From Lepisosteus oculatus (lineage: Eukaryota > Chordata > Actinopteri > Semionotiformes > Lepisosteidae), in the NCBI RefSeq assembly GCF_040954835.1, contig NC_090709.1:41300490-41364489 (forward strand): a stretch of DNA of 64,000 nucleotides. Reading direction: 5' to 3'. Positions within the stretch are counted from its first letter, which is position 1, and each line of letters begins with the position of its first letter. The position numbers and the translations under genes were made by a program. The notes below the pieces were generated by a model. The model saw only the letters and a program-made list of their open reading frames with translations, was not told the DNA's origin and ran no database searches. Of the stretch, positions 51,839 through 63,400 are shown piece by piece.

Positions 51839-54800
51839 CTCCCAGCACCTCCAGCTCTGCCACAGCCTGACTGTTACAGTAGTACAGTCTAGAGTCGTCC
51901 AGCGATACATCATGAATGTAAAGAGCACCACTGCTATAAACATGGTATTTCTTTTGTTCTGTGTTGGGTATCTTCCCTGTGATGTCAGTGGTCTGTGTGT
52001 CCCCCTCTCTGTCCCTCCTGTATGTCCACTGGACTGAGGTCCCCTGTGCTGGAGGAGGGTCACTGCAGTTCAGGACGAGGTGGTGACCCTCAGGCACAGA
52101 GATTCGCCCTGTGGGACAGTGACACGGACACTGAGAGAGGCCGACTCAGGACAGAACGTAGGGAAAGCCAGTCTCTGTGAGAGGGCAGTAGGCTGGAGGT
52201 GCTTGTCTGGACTACATTTCCTACATGGTGCCTGTTCTGTTGTCTGATACACTCATCACGGTGTCCCGACACGTATAGATTCTCCATAGGTTCCTGCTGT
52301 AAGGGATTAAGAGTGTGTTCAGAGTTTCAACAACCTTTAACATGAATCTCAAATGTGTTTTAGTTCGGGAATAAGAGATAGGGACGTCATGTCTGACAGA
52401 TGACCTCTGACCTCTGACCTCTGTGCCAGGATAACAGAGTGTTGATTCAGGTGATGCAGTAAAAAAACATCTGTTTTCCATATGTGAAGAAACAATTTGA
52501 ATTTCTGATCTCTCCTGAGTCAGAAAGAGAGAGTATTTTATTAGAGAACAGAAGCTGTGGAGTTCAGTCATTGAAACGTTTAATTCAAGACAGCGCTCTG
52601 TCCTGACAGCAGTCTGAGCACAGGCAAATTCATTTTGAATTCAGAAATGAAATCTACTTTCAGATTTAAAGGAGCTGTTTTGCAAGAAGATCTAGTGTGA
52701 GATCGCAACAGTCAAAACACAAACTGGACAAGAAGATCTCAAGACAGATCTAGGAAAAGAGTAAGATGAAAGTCCTCACCTGTCGTCACCTGTAAATCTG
52801 CCACCGGCTGCCTGTTACAGCTGTACAGTCCAGCGTCTCCAGGCTTCACACTCCATATCAGGAGGGAGGAATCGTCAAGCACAGAGAATCTGTTCTGTGG
52901 ATCATCAGATCCTTTGACCAGACTTCCATCCTCAAGTCTGGTCACCACAGTGTGATCAACACCTCTCTGAGTGACTGACCACTGTACTGGCTCATGGGAA
53001 GAAACAGGCTTTCTCACATCACAGTCCAGGATTACAGATCCTCCCTCTGGGACAGTGACAGTGCGGATCGCTGCACCAGACTGGAAGAACAGTCTGGTGA
53101 AGAACAGACTCAGAGCAACAGCCCCTCTGTCTACATGGGAGACGGGCCGACACACAGGAGGGGCTGGGATTGGAAAATTGAAGAAAATAACTTATTTCAA
53201 TCAAACATCTTCCAGTTGTGTCTCATCCTGCTACAGAATGAGCTCAGGATCAGCTTCACTGATGAACTTCTGTTCGTTTTTCTTTGACATCTCATTGTGT
53301 TTCTGCAGGGCATGAGCATCATGTGACAGAGGCGCCGCCCTCCAGGGAGCACAGAGCAGTTACAGACCCTCTGGGTCCTGACTGTCCCCTCACATTCCCC
53401 CGATTCAGGTATGAAGAGAAGCCGTTTCTCTGAGCTGTGTGTGCGGAGCTGCAACAGGTGAACTTGTACAGGTGACCCAGCCATACAGAGTAGAGTACAG
53501 TACAGTATTGTATAGTACAGTACAGTAGAGTGTAGTACAGTATTATAATGTGTAGTACTGTTTAGTGTAGTACAGTACAGTATTGTATTGTATATCGTAG
53601 TACACTAGTGTATTGTATAGTACAGTAGAGTGTAGTATAGTTTTATAATGTGTAGTACTGTACAGTGTAGTACAGTACAGTATTGTATTGTATATTGTAG
53701 TACACTAGTGTATTGTATACTACGGTATAGCAGAGCGTGGTATAGAATGCCCCAAAAAGATTTTTACAGATGACAATGCCATACAGTGTACAGTATTGTG
53801 TTGTATAGTACAATATTATAGTATTAATATAGTATTATATATTGCTTTGTCATTCAGACAAGCTCAGTGTAGTGTGAGAGATTCAACAAGCACTGGGGCT
53901 CTGATGAGAGAACAGATATGACCCAGATCACACATCCCCAACATCTCTGCGCAGTTTCCTGTCTGTCAGTGACCACGGCCTGAGCTCTTGACCACACAGG
54001 TTATGTGTTTGAAGAAGCTCACTGCCGTTTGTTACAATAAGGAGAAGCTGTTGTTTTAAAATAGGCTCTTGTTGCAAAGCAGCTTCTCAAAAACTGTTTT
54101 GAACGGCATTTTCATCGTTCAGTCTGCTGGAAAGGGTGATGATCACAGGGAGCTCTGAGCCAGACCCTTTCAGACAAACTGACCTGTGGAATTCCTGGAG
54201 AAATCTCATCCCAGTGTCCAACAAGCCATCCCCAGAAACTGTCAAAATACTTTACGTGTTAGGAAATAAACAACATTCTAACATGGGTGTGTGAAACCAG
54301 TATATTTCCCTTATCAGCAGTGTTGTACGTTATATTCAGTAATAAAAGCTAGGAGCTGTCTGTTATATATCCGTATTCTCAATGTATCAGTGTTTTATAC
54401 AAGAAGTATTGAACAAATGTTGATAATTGTGATGACGATTATTCTTTGTGTGTGTTACTCACCAGCAGACAGGGGCGCAGCTGCTGGAGCCTCAGGGGGG
54501 GTCAGAACAGTGTGGAAATCCTGCCCCCCCCCCCCACACACTGACACTGGGAGCCCCCTCACTCTCCAGCCCCCCACACTGACACTGGGAGCCCCCTCAC
54601 TCTCCAGCCCCCCACACTGACACTGGGAGCCCCCTCACTCTCCAGCCCCCCACACTGACACTGGGAGCCCCCTCACTCTCCAGCCCCCCACACTGACACT
54701 GGGAGCCCCCTCACTCTCCAGCCCCCCACACTGACACTGGGAGCCCCCTCACTCTCCAGCCCCCCACACTGACACTGGGAGCCCCCTCACTCTCCAGCCC

Positions 54801-54940
54801 CCCACACTGACACTGGGAGCCCCCCTCACTCTCCAGCCCCCCCGAGAGAAGACAGTCCTGCTCTTACCTGAGAGGGATCCTCCGGCCAGGGAGAGGAGGA
54901 CCAGCAGGAGAAGCTCTGGGGCTCCTCTGAGTCCCTCCAT
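51839..54940 (-). CDS. Ig9: Ig-A plus Ig-B gene lacking stalk and membrane exons
   Basis: Exons (high to low): 54868-54940 signal peptide; 52780-53070 Ig-A domain; 51839-52108 Ig-B domain. The Ig-A acceptor has moved: the usual site is altered and the next AG (ctggtgcag|CG) restores phase 1, giving a 291-nt exon. Ig-A has ILDCDV, VQWSV and AGLYSC. Ig-B has LVLNC, QWTYRRD and DDSRLYYC. Below 51839 the expected stalk, membrane exon and poly(A) block are replaced by short repeats and CR1-satellite, and the Ig8 signal exon follows. Reading through the Ig-B donor reaches a stop near 51750, which would give a soluble protein. Splicing on into Ig8 exons would also stay in phase. It may be a pseudogene. 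Confidence 0.5.
53475..53850. repeat. GTAC-rich AT satellite in Ig9 intron 1
   Basis: Shared array type with Ig2- and Ig3-like flanks. Confidence 0.85.
54530..54843. repeat. 38-bp intron-1 minisatellite of Ig9, 8 copies
   Basis: C-rich array next to the exon 1 donor. Confidence 0.85.
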
Positions 54941-55300
54941 GACTCTGCGCTCTGAGAGAGTGAACTGAGGGAGCTCAGCTCTTCCTCTCCTGCCTGCAGC
55001 CCAGTTCTGCACACTTCCTGCGTGAAGCTCTGTGTTTCTCCACTCTGCGCGTTTCCTCTGAGAGGGAAGGTCTAAGACTCTCTCTCTGCTGCCACACTTG
55101 ACTGTTCAACTCTCTCGACCTCCCTGTCGAGAGTCGGTGATGTCAGTGGGGGCCCTGTGAGGGTCTGGTTCCTCATCAGCCAGAACAGACACGGCAGCGG
55201 TTTCCTCTGCGACTCCTGCAGTGAATCCTGGGAGCCGGAGGGCCGCGGCTGTGCCGGCGAGCGAGATCGGGCCGGCAGCGGCGGAACGAGACCCTCTGAA
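54941..55300 (-). promoter_or_regulatory. Ig9 upstream region with replaced promoter
   Basis: The conserved promoter block is kept only to about 55000 (cttcctctcctgcctgcag). The part with the CRE-like site is replaced by unrelated, partly CpG-rich sequence (ccggagggccgcggctgtgc). Confidence 0.4.
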
Positions 55301-55304
55301 TGGA

Positions 55305-55835
55305 CACAGCTTGCTCCCCACCCCCACCACCCTCTGCGTAAAGATGCACTTCCTGTCCTGACTGGAGGAGCTCACCCAGCTGTGTCCTGAGAGAAGCCAG
55401 GGTATCGGCTTCAACCACACGGACTGGGCGGCTTGTTCCCCACACCCACCACCCTCTGCGTACAGAAGAGCCTCCTGTCCTGACTGGAGGAGCTCACCCA
55501 GCTGTGTCTGGAGAGAAGCCAGGGTATCGGCTTCAACCACACGGACTGGGCGGCTTGTTCCCCACACCCACCACCCTCTGCGTACAGAAGAGCCTCCTGT
55601 CCTGACTGGAGGAGCTCACCCAGCTGTGTCTGGAGAGAAGCCAGGGTATCGGCTTCAACCACACAGACTGGGCAGCTTGTTCCCCACCCCCACCACCCTC
55701 TGCGTACAGAGGAGCCTCCTGTCCTGACTGGAGGAGCTCACCCAGCTGTGTCTGGAGAGGAGCCAGGGTATCGGCTTCAACCACACGGACTGGGCAGCTT
55801 GTTCCCCACCCCCACCCCCCTCTGTGTAAACTAGG
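55305..55835 (-). repeat. 122-bp CR1-derived satellite, about 4-5 copies
   Basis: A diverged subfamily of the unit: 'cacggactgggcggcttgtt' replaces 'cacagggctgggcagcttgt'. Minus-strand peptide TLASLQTQLGELLQSGQEA. Confidence 0.75.
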
Positions 55836-56220
55836 ACCTTTGAAAATTCCCAGCCTTTGTCCGTGGACCCTATCCCCCAATTCCAACCTTATTTCCTTGC
55901 ATTGCCGTGTCTGTTGGAAAGGGCTTTCAGGGAGGGGAAGTGTTGAAACTTTATCTCCAGGCTCCTCGGCTCAAATTCTTAAGCAATTTCCCCCTCACTG
56001 CTCTGCTCACTACATGAGTCGCTCGCTCCTTTTGATGACCAGGGGTTTGCTGGAATGCAGCTGCTTTACCCAGAGGAAGTGTGACAGGGCAGTCCTTAAG
56101 AAGAAAACAGTAATCGCATCACGCTTCTTTCTGGAAAGTTGGCAAACTGTGTCACTTACCAGGGTCAAGTAAGGGACGCAGATGTTCAAAAGAGTCCTCT
56201 GTCATACCCTGTGAGCGGAT
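55836..56220. other. intergenic, no recognised gene
   Basis: Unique sequence between the LINE satellite and the 48/50-bp array. A plus-strand frame at 55840-56172 has no supporting splice or domain signal. Confidence 0.5.
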
Positions 56221-56224
56221 TTAA

Positions 56225-58435
56225 AAGGATACAGAGAGATGACCATGTCAGAGTGTCTTCTACAAGCCCTTCCAGTGTCCAGAGAGATGACCACATCAGA
56301 GTGTCTTCTACAAGCCCCTGGCCAGTGTCCAGAGAGATGACCGCGTCAGAGTGTCTTCTACAAGCCCCTCCAGTGTCCAGAGAGATGACCACGTCAGAGT
56401 GTCTTCTACAAGCCCCTCCAGTGTCCAGAGAGATGACCACGTCAGAGTGTCTTCTACAAGCCCCTGGCCAGTGTCCAGAGAGATGACCACGTCAGAGTGT
56501 CTTCTACAAGCCCCTCCAGTGTCCAGAGAGATGACCACGTCAGAGTGTCTTCTACAAGCCCCTCCAGTGTCCAGAGAGATGACCGCGTCAGAGTGTCTTC
56601 TACAAGCCCCTCCAGCGTCCAGAGAGATGACCGCGTCAGAGTGTCTTCTACAAGCCCCTCCAGCGTCCAGAGAGATGACCATGTCAGAGTGTCTTCTACA
56701 AGCCCCTGGCCAGTGTCCAGAGAGATGACCGCGTCAGAGTGTCTTCTACAAGGGCCAGTGTCCAGAGAGATGACCATGTCAGAGTGTCTTCTACAAGCCC
56801 CTCCAGCGTCCAGAGAGATGACCGCGTCAGAGTGTCTTGTACAAGCCCCTGGCCAGTGTCCAGAGAGATGACCACATCAGAGTGTCTTCTACAAGCCCCT
56901 GGCCAGTGTCCAGAGAGATGACCACATCAGAGTGTCTTCTACAAGCCCCTGGCCAGTGTCCAGAGAGATGACCACGTCAGAGTGTCTTCTACAAGCCCCT
57001 CCAGCGTCCAGAGAGATGACCACGTCAGAGTGTCTTCTACAAGCCCCTGGCCAGTGTCCAGAGAGATGACCACGTCAGAGTGTCTTCTACAAGCCCCTCC
57101 AGCGTCCAGAGAGATGACCACGTCAGAGTGTCTTCTACAAGCCCCTCCAGCGTCCAGAGAGATGACCACGTCAGAGTGTCTTCTACAAGCCCCTGGCCAG
57201 TGTCCAGAGAGATGACCATGTCAGAGTGTCTTCTACAAGCCCCTGGCCAGTGTCCAGAGAGATGACCACGTCAGAGTGTTTTCTACAAGCCCCTGGCCAG
57301 CGTCCAGAGAGATGACTGCGTCAGAGTGTCTTCTACAAGCCCCTCCAGTGTCCAGAGAGATGACCACATCAGAGTGTCTTCTACAAGCCCCTCCAGCGTC
57401 CAGAGAGATGACCACGTCAGAGTGTCTTCTACAAGCCCCTCCAGTGTCCAGAGAGATGACCGCGTCAGAGTGTCTTCTACAAGCCCATGGGCAGCGTCCA
57501 GAGAGATGACCACGTCAGAGTATCTTCTACAAGCCCCTAGCCAGTGTCCAGAGAGATGACTGCGTCAGAGTGTCTTCTACAAGCCCCTCCAGTGTCCAGA
57601 GAGATGACCGCGTCAGAGTGTCTTCTACAAGCCCCTCCAGCGTCCAGAGAGATGACCGCGTCAGAGTGTCTTCTACAAGCCCCTCCAGTGTCCAGAGAGA
57701 TGACCGTGTCAGAGTGTCTTCTACAAGCCCCTCCAGTGTCCAGAGAGATGACCACGTCAGAGTGTCTTCTACAAGCCCCTCCAGTGTCCAGAGAGATGAC
57801 CGCGTCAGAGTGTCTTCTACAAGCCCCTCCAGTGTCCAGAGAGATGACCGCGTCAGAGTGTCTTCTACAAGCCCCTCCAGTGTCCAGAGAGATGACCACA
57901 TCAGAGTGTCTTCTACAAGCCCCTGGCCAGCGTCCAGAGAGATGACCACATCAGAGTGTCTTCTACAAGCCCCTGGCCAGCGTCCAGAGAGATGACCACA
58001 TCAGAGTGTCTTCTACAAGCCCCTCCAGTGTTCAGAGAGATGACCACGTCAGTGTCTTCTACAAGCCCCTCCAGTGTTCAGAGAGATGACCGCGTCAGAG
58101 TGTCTTCTACAAGCCCCTGGCCAGCATCCAGAGAGATGACCACGTCAGAGTGTCTTCTACAAGCCCCTCCAGCGTCCAGAGAGATGACCATGTCAGAGTG
58201 TCTTCTACAAGCCCCTCCAGCGTCCAGAGAGATGACCGCGTCAGAGTGTCTTCTACAAGCCCCTGGCCAGTGTCCAGAGAGATGACCACGTCAGAGTGTC
58301 TTCTACAAGCCCCTCCAGTGTCCAGAGAGATGACCACGTCAGAGTGTCTTCTACAAGCCCCTCCAGTGTCCAGAGAGATGACCACTTCAGAGTGTCTTCT
58401 ACAAGCCCCTCCAGTGTTCAGAGAGATGTTACAGG
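56225..58435. repeat. 48/50-bp minisatellite, about 45 copies
   Basis: Units of 'gagagatgaccacgtcagag', 'tgtcttctacaagcccctcc' and agtgtcca (48 bp) alternate with a 50-bp form (ctggccagtgtcca). The base before the 'tca' varies (cacg, cgcg, catg, caca), mostly by CpG-type changes. Frames on both strands are artefacts. The array separates Ig9 from Ig10. Confidence 0.95.
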
Positions 58436-58960
58436 TTTTCTTGCTTTATAGTAAGAATATGAAAGACATTGACAGAATGTGTAGATACATATTGTACTAT
58501 GCAGTACTAGAAAGTATTGAACTTGAGGTAAATGAAAAGAGTAGATGATAATATATAACTAGGGTTAATATTTTATTTCTTTCCAAATGAGTGCCCAGGT
58601 CATTTAAAGTATAACGTCTGTTAACGTGGGACAATACTTTTTTTTTATTGTTATTGTTATGTTAGGAAAATATCTACTTTCCTGACTGGATGATACAGCT
58701 AAAATTACCAACGATGAGCCGAAGGGCCTGATTTGTCATCTGCTTCCTGTTTTCATCTCTAGGTTGACATCCGAAGAGCCGGCAACACCTAGGTCACAGT
58801 CTGTCACTTATCGGTCCAGTTCAGGCCCGGACAACAAGTTCTGGGGCTTCGTCTGCACGACAATGATCTTTTTGGGCTTTTTTTTTTACGTTTTTGTGAT
58901 AGATATTCTACAGGCCTTCTGATTATGAACGTATTAGCCAGAAAAATACTACCCCAACCT
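58436..58960. other. intergenic, no recognised gene
   Basis: AT-rich sequence with poly-T tracts (58639, 58868). Nothing identifiable. Confidence 0.5.
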
Positions 58961-59009
58961 CCGCTGAGGTCACCAATAGGAATTCAGTGCAAGGGCTACC
59001 TTTGGTATG

Positions 59010-59340
59010 TAATAGGCCGTGCTGCTTTGCACAGAGAGTGGTGGGTGTTGTGGACAAGCAGTCCAGCAGTGCTCTGGCGGGTGATCCTTCGTGTTCCACC
59101 CCTACCAAGGGATTTGATGAGGCGTTGTGTTACATCTGCTGCTTTAAAGCCAAGAGAAGTGAACTCACGAAGGCGTTTCGCTCCTCGGAAGTTTCATAAG
59201 CTGTTTCCGACACCCGTTGGTTCTCCGTGGTCGAGGTTTTTGTTTTTGTCGCGTGTCAAAATGTTCCGATTTGACATCTTTACGCAAAGGGTGGCGGGGG
59301 CGTGGAACAGGCGGCCCCGCCGTACGGTATGGTACTGAAG
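59010..59340 (+). mobile_element. decayed CR1-like LINE 3' fragments
   Basis: Two plus-strand fragments encode CFAQRVVGVVDKQSSSALAG (about 59018-59080) and FRFDIFTQRVAGAWNRRPRR (about 59260-59325). Both resemble the C-terminal motif of CR1-type ORF2 proteins. They are diverged relatives of the source of the 121-bp satellite. Confidence 0.5.
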
Positions 59341-59714
59341 CAGGGGTCCTCGGCTTCAGTTTTGTCCGGCGGGTTTTGTGGGTCTCTCTAAAGCTCTGGC
59401 TTCTCGAGGACAAGAAAAAGTTTTTGCCGTTTTAATGAGACAAACAATGCGCACTGAATCAGTCAGCAGCTCATTTTTTAATTTTTTGTGTGTGTGTGTG
59501 TTCTCTGCTCTGCCAAGCCCCCTTCCACAGAGATTCAGTGCGGCCCAGTTCCGGGCAGCAGAGGAAACCACCTAACGGGTTTCACAACCCTTTCCTCCTG
59601 TCTAATCAAAACGCCTTCACTCGCTCACAGCTCCTGAGACTTCTGCGTGTCTCTCAATAAAGGGATGATGCCGTGCCTTTACGGATGTTTGCTTTTATGT
59701 TTTTCTTTTTTGTT

Positions 59715-59935
59715 TAATAATAATAATAATAATAATTAATTAATAATAATTGCTTACACTTATATAGCGCCTTGCTGGACCCTCCCCTCAGAGCTCTTCC
59801 CAGGTCAGGGGGATCCCCTCCAGCCCCCCCAGTGTGCAGCCCCCACCTGGATGATGCTCCAGTCCGCTCAGCACACAGCAGCTCTCAGTGGGGAGGAGAG
59901 CAGAGGGATGGAGCCAGTTCAGAGAGGGGGGTGAT
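59715..59935 (-). mobile_element. SINE 3' tail (minus strand) with TAA microsatellite
   Basis: On the minus strand: 'gaactggctccatccctctg', 'ctctcctccccactgagagc', 'ctggaggggatccccctgac', gcgctatataagtgtaagc, then (ATT)n. This is the standard tail of the 5S-headed SINE family; the head is missing here. The (TAA)n microsatellite is its 3' end. Confidence 0.7.
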
Positions 59936-60454
59936 TAGGAGGCCATGATGGGTAAGGGCCAATGGGAAATTTGTGGTTTAATTAATGGTTTAATTCTCCT
60001 GTGCCTTACCCATGTACCCCTGTACCCACGTATACATGTGCTGGTGGTGTCACAGAGTCGGATGAGACAGCTTAGTGACGTCACACTCCTGAACTCCGGT
60101 GTTGAGGGGGGCTGCCCCTTTGGCGTAGGGGTTCGGCACAGAGGTGTGGTAGCCGTTGGGAGACGCACAACCAGTGGGCCCACGTGGAAATTGTGCGCGA
60201 GTGGGTTGAAAGCCCGAGGACTGGACGAACTGTCCGTACGCAGAGGGTGGTGGGAACTGGGGAACAAGCTGCCCGGCCATGTTTTTGAAACCGGTCTTAA
60301 GCTGAGGGCTTTCCAACCCCACCCAGGCAAAACTCCGCGCAAAAGGAAAATCAAAACAAAACAGGAAGCACCAGAAGCAGAACTTGTCTGGGGGGAGGAC
60401 GTGACAGCGTTGGGTTTGCAACACTTCCTGCCTGCGCACACACCGAGGGGCACC
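59936..60454 (+). promoter_or_regulatory. Ig10 upstream region
   Basis: About 500 bp before the Ig10 start codon. It holds another CR1-like relic (about 60237-60310, frames RRGWWELGNKLPGHVFETGL) and a purine-rich stretch close to the ATG (caaaacaggaagcaccagaa), with ETS-like aggaag. The promoter cannot be placed precisely. Confidence 0.3.
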
Positions 60455-63400
60455 ATGGAGCGTGGCGGTCCTGTTCCAGCGTTTCTCCTGCTGACGCTCC
60501 TGGTCCGGAGCTCCCGGTCAGGTAGGACAGTGACCCCCCTCGGGGATCGTGGGATGTGTTGCTGGGCCCGGGTCTCGGCACGCCAGGCGTTGACGCTAGG
60601 AAGAGAAGCTGATGTCAGAGTGGAGTGAGGGATGAGAATATTCAGTGAGGATGTTCTCGAGTGAGATGAGTTATTCTGTCCCTTCGCCTGTGTCACTCAT
60701 GACTCAGAATTCACTTAGCGTGATTTCTGTCACACGTCTGTGTCACCCGTCACAACTGGGGTGGGGAGGTCGGGTTGTCCTGTCTGTATCACACTGTCCA
60801 GACTGTGGTTGGACTGTCCAGGCCTGTCTGTCCCCCACTGTCCAGACTCTGGTTGGACTGTCCAGGCCTGTCTTTCCCCCACTGTCCAGACTCTGGTTGG
60901 ACTGTGTTGTCCTGTCTGTCCCCCACTGTCCAGACTCTGGCTGGACTGTGTTGTCCTGTCTGTCCCCCACTGTCCAGACTCTGGCTGGACTGTGTTGTCC
61001 TGTCTGTCCCCCACTGTCCAGACTCTGGTTGGACTGTGTTGTCCTGTCTGTATCACACTGTCCAGACTCTGGTTGGACTGTCCAGGCCTGTCTGTATCAC
61101 ACTGTCCAGACTCTGGTTGGACTGTGTTGTCCTGTCTGTCCCCCACTGTCCAGACTCTGGTTGAACTGCGTTAGCTGTCTGTATCACACTGTCCAGACTC
61201 TGTAATATATTAACAAGTTATAAATAGTTAATAATATTAAAGGTTGCTAATAGTTTTAATAACATTGTAGTAATGCCCCTAATTATTATTAACATGTTTA
61301 GTAACCTGAGCAGCAGGAGGACTGAGGCAGATCGCTGCCACACCCTGGGCCTCTCCCGCCAACCCAGACTCAGTGGGGCTGTGTGGGTTGTGTTTAGTGC
61401 CGGGGGGGGTGATGATCTGAATGAAGGTTCATTGCAGACAACATTAACCTCTACCCTGATCTTCCACAGGGCTGACACATCACTCTGTCCCAGAGGGAGA
61501 TCCAGTAACCCTGGAGTGTGGCATGTCAAACCCCCCTTCTCCCAGTGAGCTACTGCAGTGGACAGTCACTCCGAGAGGTGGTCCTGATCACACTGTGGTG
61601 ACCAGACATGAGGATGGACATGTGGTCAAAGGCGTTAATGATCCACAGAACAGATTCTCTCTGCTTGATGATTCCTCCCTCCTGATATGGAGTGTGAAGC
61701 CTGGAGACGCTGGACTGTACAGCTGTAACAGGCAGCCGGTGGCAGATTTACAGGTGACGACAGGTGAGGATCTTGAACTTGTTTGTCCATATCTTGCTCC
61801 TGTCTGATGTGACCGTTTATCAGGCATCTTGCGGCAGACCGACAGCTGACGAGAGGGCGGTGGAGTTAAGTCTGGCAGCCGGATCAGAATCCCAGTTATT
61901 CCCACTCCCCTGTCCTCTCCGCCCGGGAAGAGCATCCCTGGGGACGTTTACTGACGGAGACTGCCTGACACCTCCTGTCGTGCTGCTCAGTTCCACCCCC
62001 TGCTGGCGAACTGGAGCCAAGCGACCGGACAGTACTGGGTCCTTTCTGCTCTGTAGGCCCAGTGTGGGTGAGCTGGGCCGGTCGTCCTTAATGGCCAATT
62101 ACACCCCCAAAAACAATACTAGTGAATCAGTCAAGCCACAGTTCAGAGACCCTTCCCAACTGTGGCCTGTCTTGTGTCTTAACTTATTAGGGCTTTCGCT
62201 GTTGACGATGTTTCGTTGTGTGGCAGAAGGTGGTTTTTTTTTTTAAATGTCAGTGCGTTGTGATTCCAGGGGACCCCGTGATTACTGAAGCCCCCGGCAC
62301 TGAGAGCCCCGGTCCAGGTACCGACACCCCGACTGACTGCTGCTTCACTCGTCCTGCACACAGATTTCACCTGTCTGTCTGTTCCTCTCCCTGTCTCTCT
62401 CTCTCTCTCGCTCCCTGTACTCTGTTACATGGGGTAAGGGGGGGTCTGGGCTGTCGCTAAGACACCCTGTACTTCTGGGGTGACCAGAGGGCTGCTGCTG
62501 CTCTGGGGGGTCAGCGAGGTCGCGGTCATGCCCTCCTGTCCAGTGTGGAGACAAGAGACAGGTACCTGCAGGCCAGTAACGCCTCCCCCCTCGTGGGAGA
62601 GCTCACTCACCAGTTCAGTGTCTCTGGTTGGCCTCGTTGCTGTGGGACAGCAGTAGCTGCCTGTTGTCGAAATGAAATGGAGATGATAACGTCAGGGGCA
62701 GCAGAGAAGGAGTTTCTGTGTGGAGTTCGCACGTTCGCTCTAGTGTTGGGTGGGTCCAAAGACATGCTGATGGGGGTGTGTGAGTGTGAGTGTGTGTGTC
62801 CTGTGATGGACTGCTGTCCTGTCCAGGGTGTGTGTGTGTCCTGTGACGGACTGGTGTCCTGTCCAGGGTGTGTGAGTGTGTGTGTGTCCTGTGATGGACT
62901 GGTGTCCTGTCCAGGGTGTGTGAGTGTCTGTCCTGTGATGGACTGGTGTCCTGTCCAGGGTGTGTGAGTGTGTATGTGTGTCCTGTGATGGACTGCTGTC
63001 CTGTCCAGGGTGTGTGAGTGTGTGTGTGTGTCCTGTGATGGACTGGTGTCCTGTCCAGGGTGTGTGAGTGTGTGTGTGTGTCCTGTGATGGACTGCTGTC
63101 CTGTCCAGGGTGTGTGAGTGTGTGTGTGTCCTGTGATGGACTGGTGTCCTGTCCAGGGTGTGTGTGTGTGTGTCCTGTGATGGACTGCTGTCCTGTCCAG
63201 GGTGTGTGAGTGTGTGTGTGTCCTGTGATGGACTGGTGTCCTGTCCAGGGTGTGTGTGTGTGTGTGTGTCCTGTGATGGACTGCTGTCCTGTCCAGGGTG
63301 TGTGTGTGTCCTGTGATGGACTGGTGTCCTGTCCAGGGTGTGAGTGTCTGTCCTGTGATGGACTGGTGTCCTGTCCAGGGTGAGCCCTGCCTTGTGCCTG

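Noticed and set aside
56139-58548. Many repeated frames (SSTSPSSVQRDD, SECLLQAP and similar)
   Set aside because: Translations of the 48/50-bp minisatellite in several frames and both strands.
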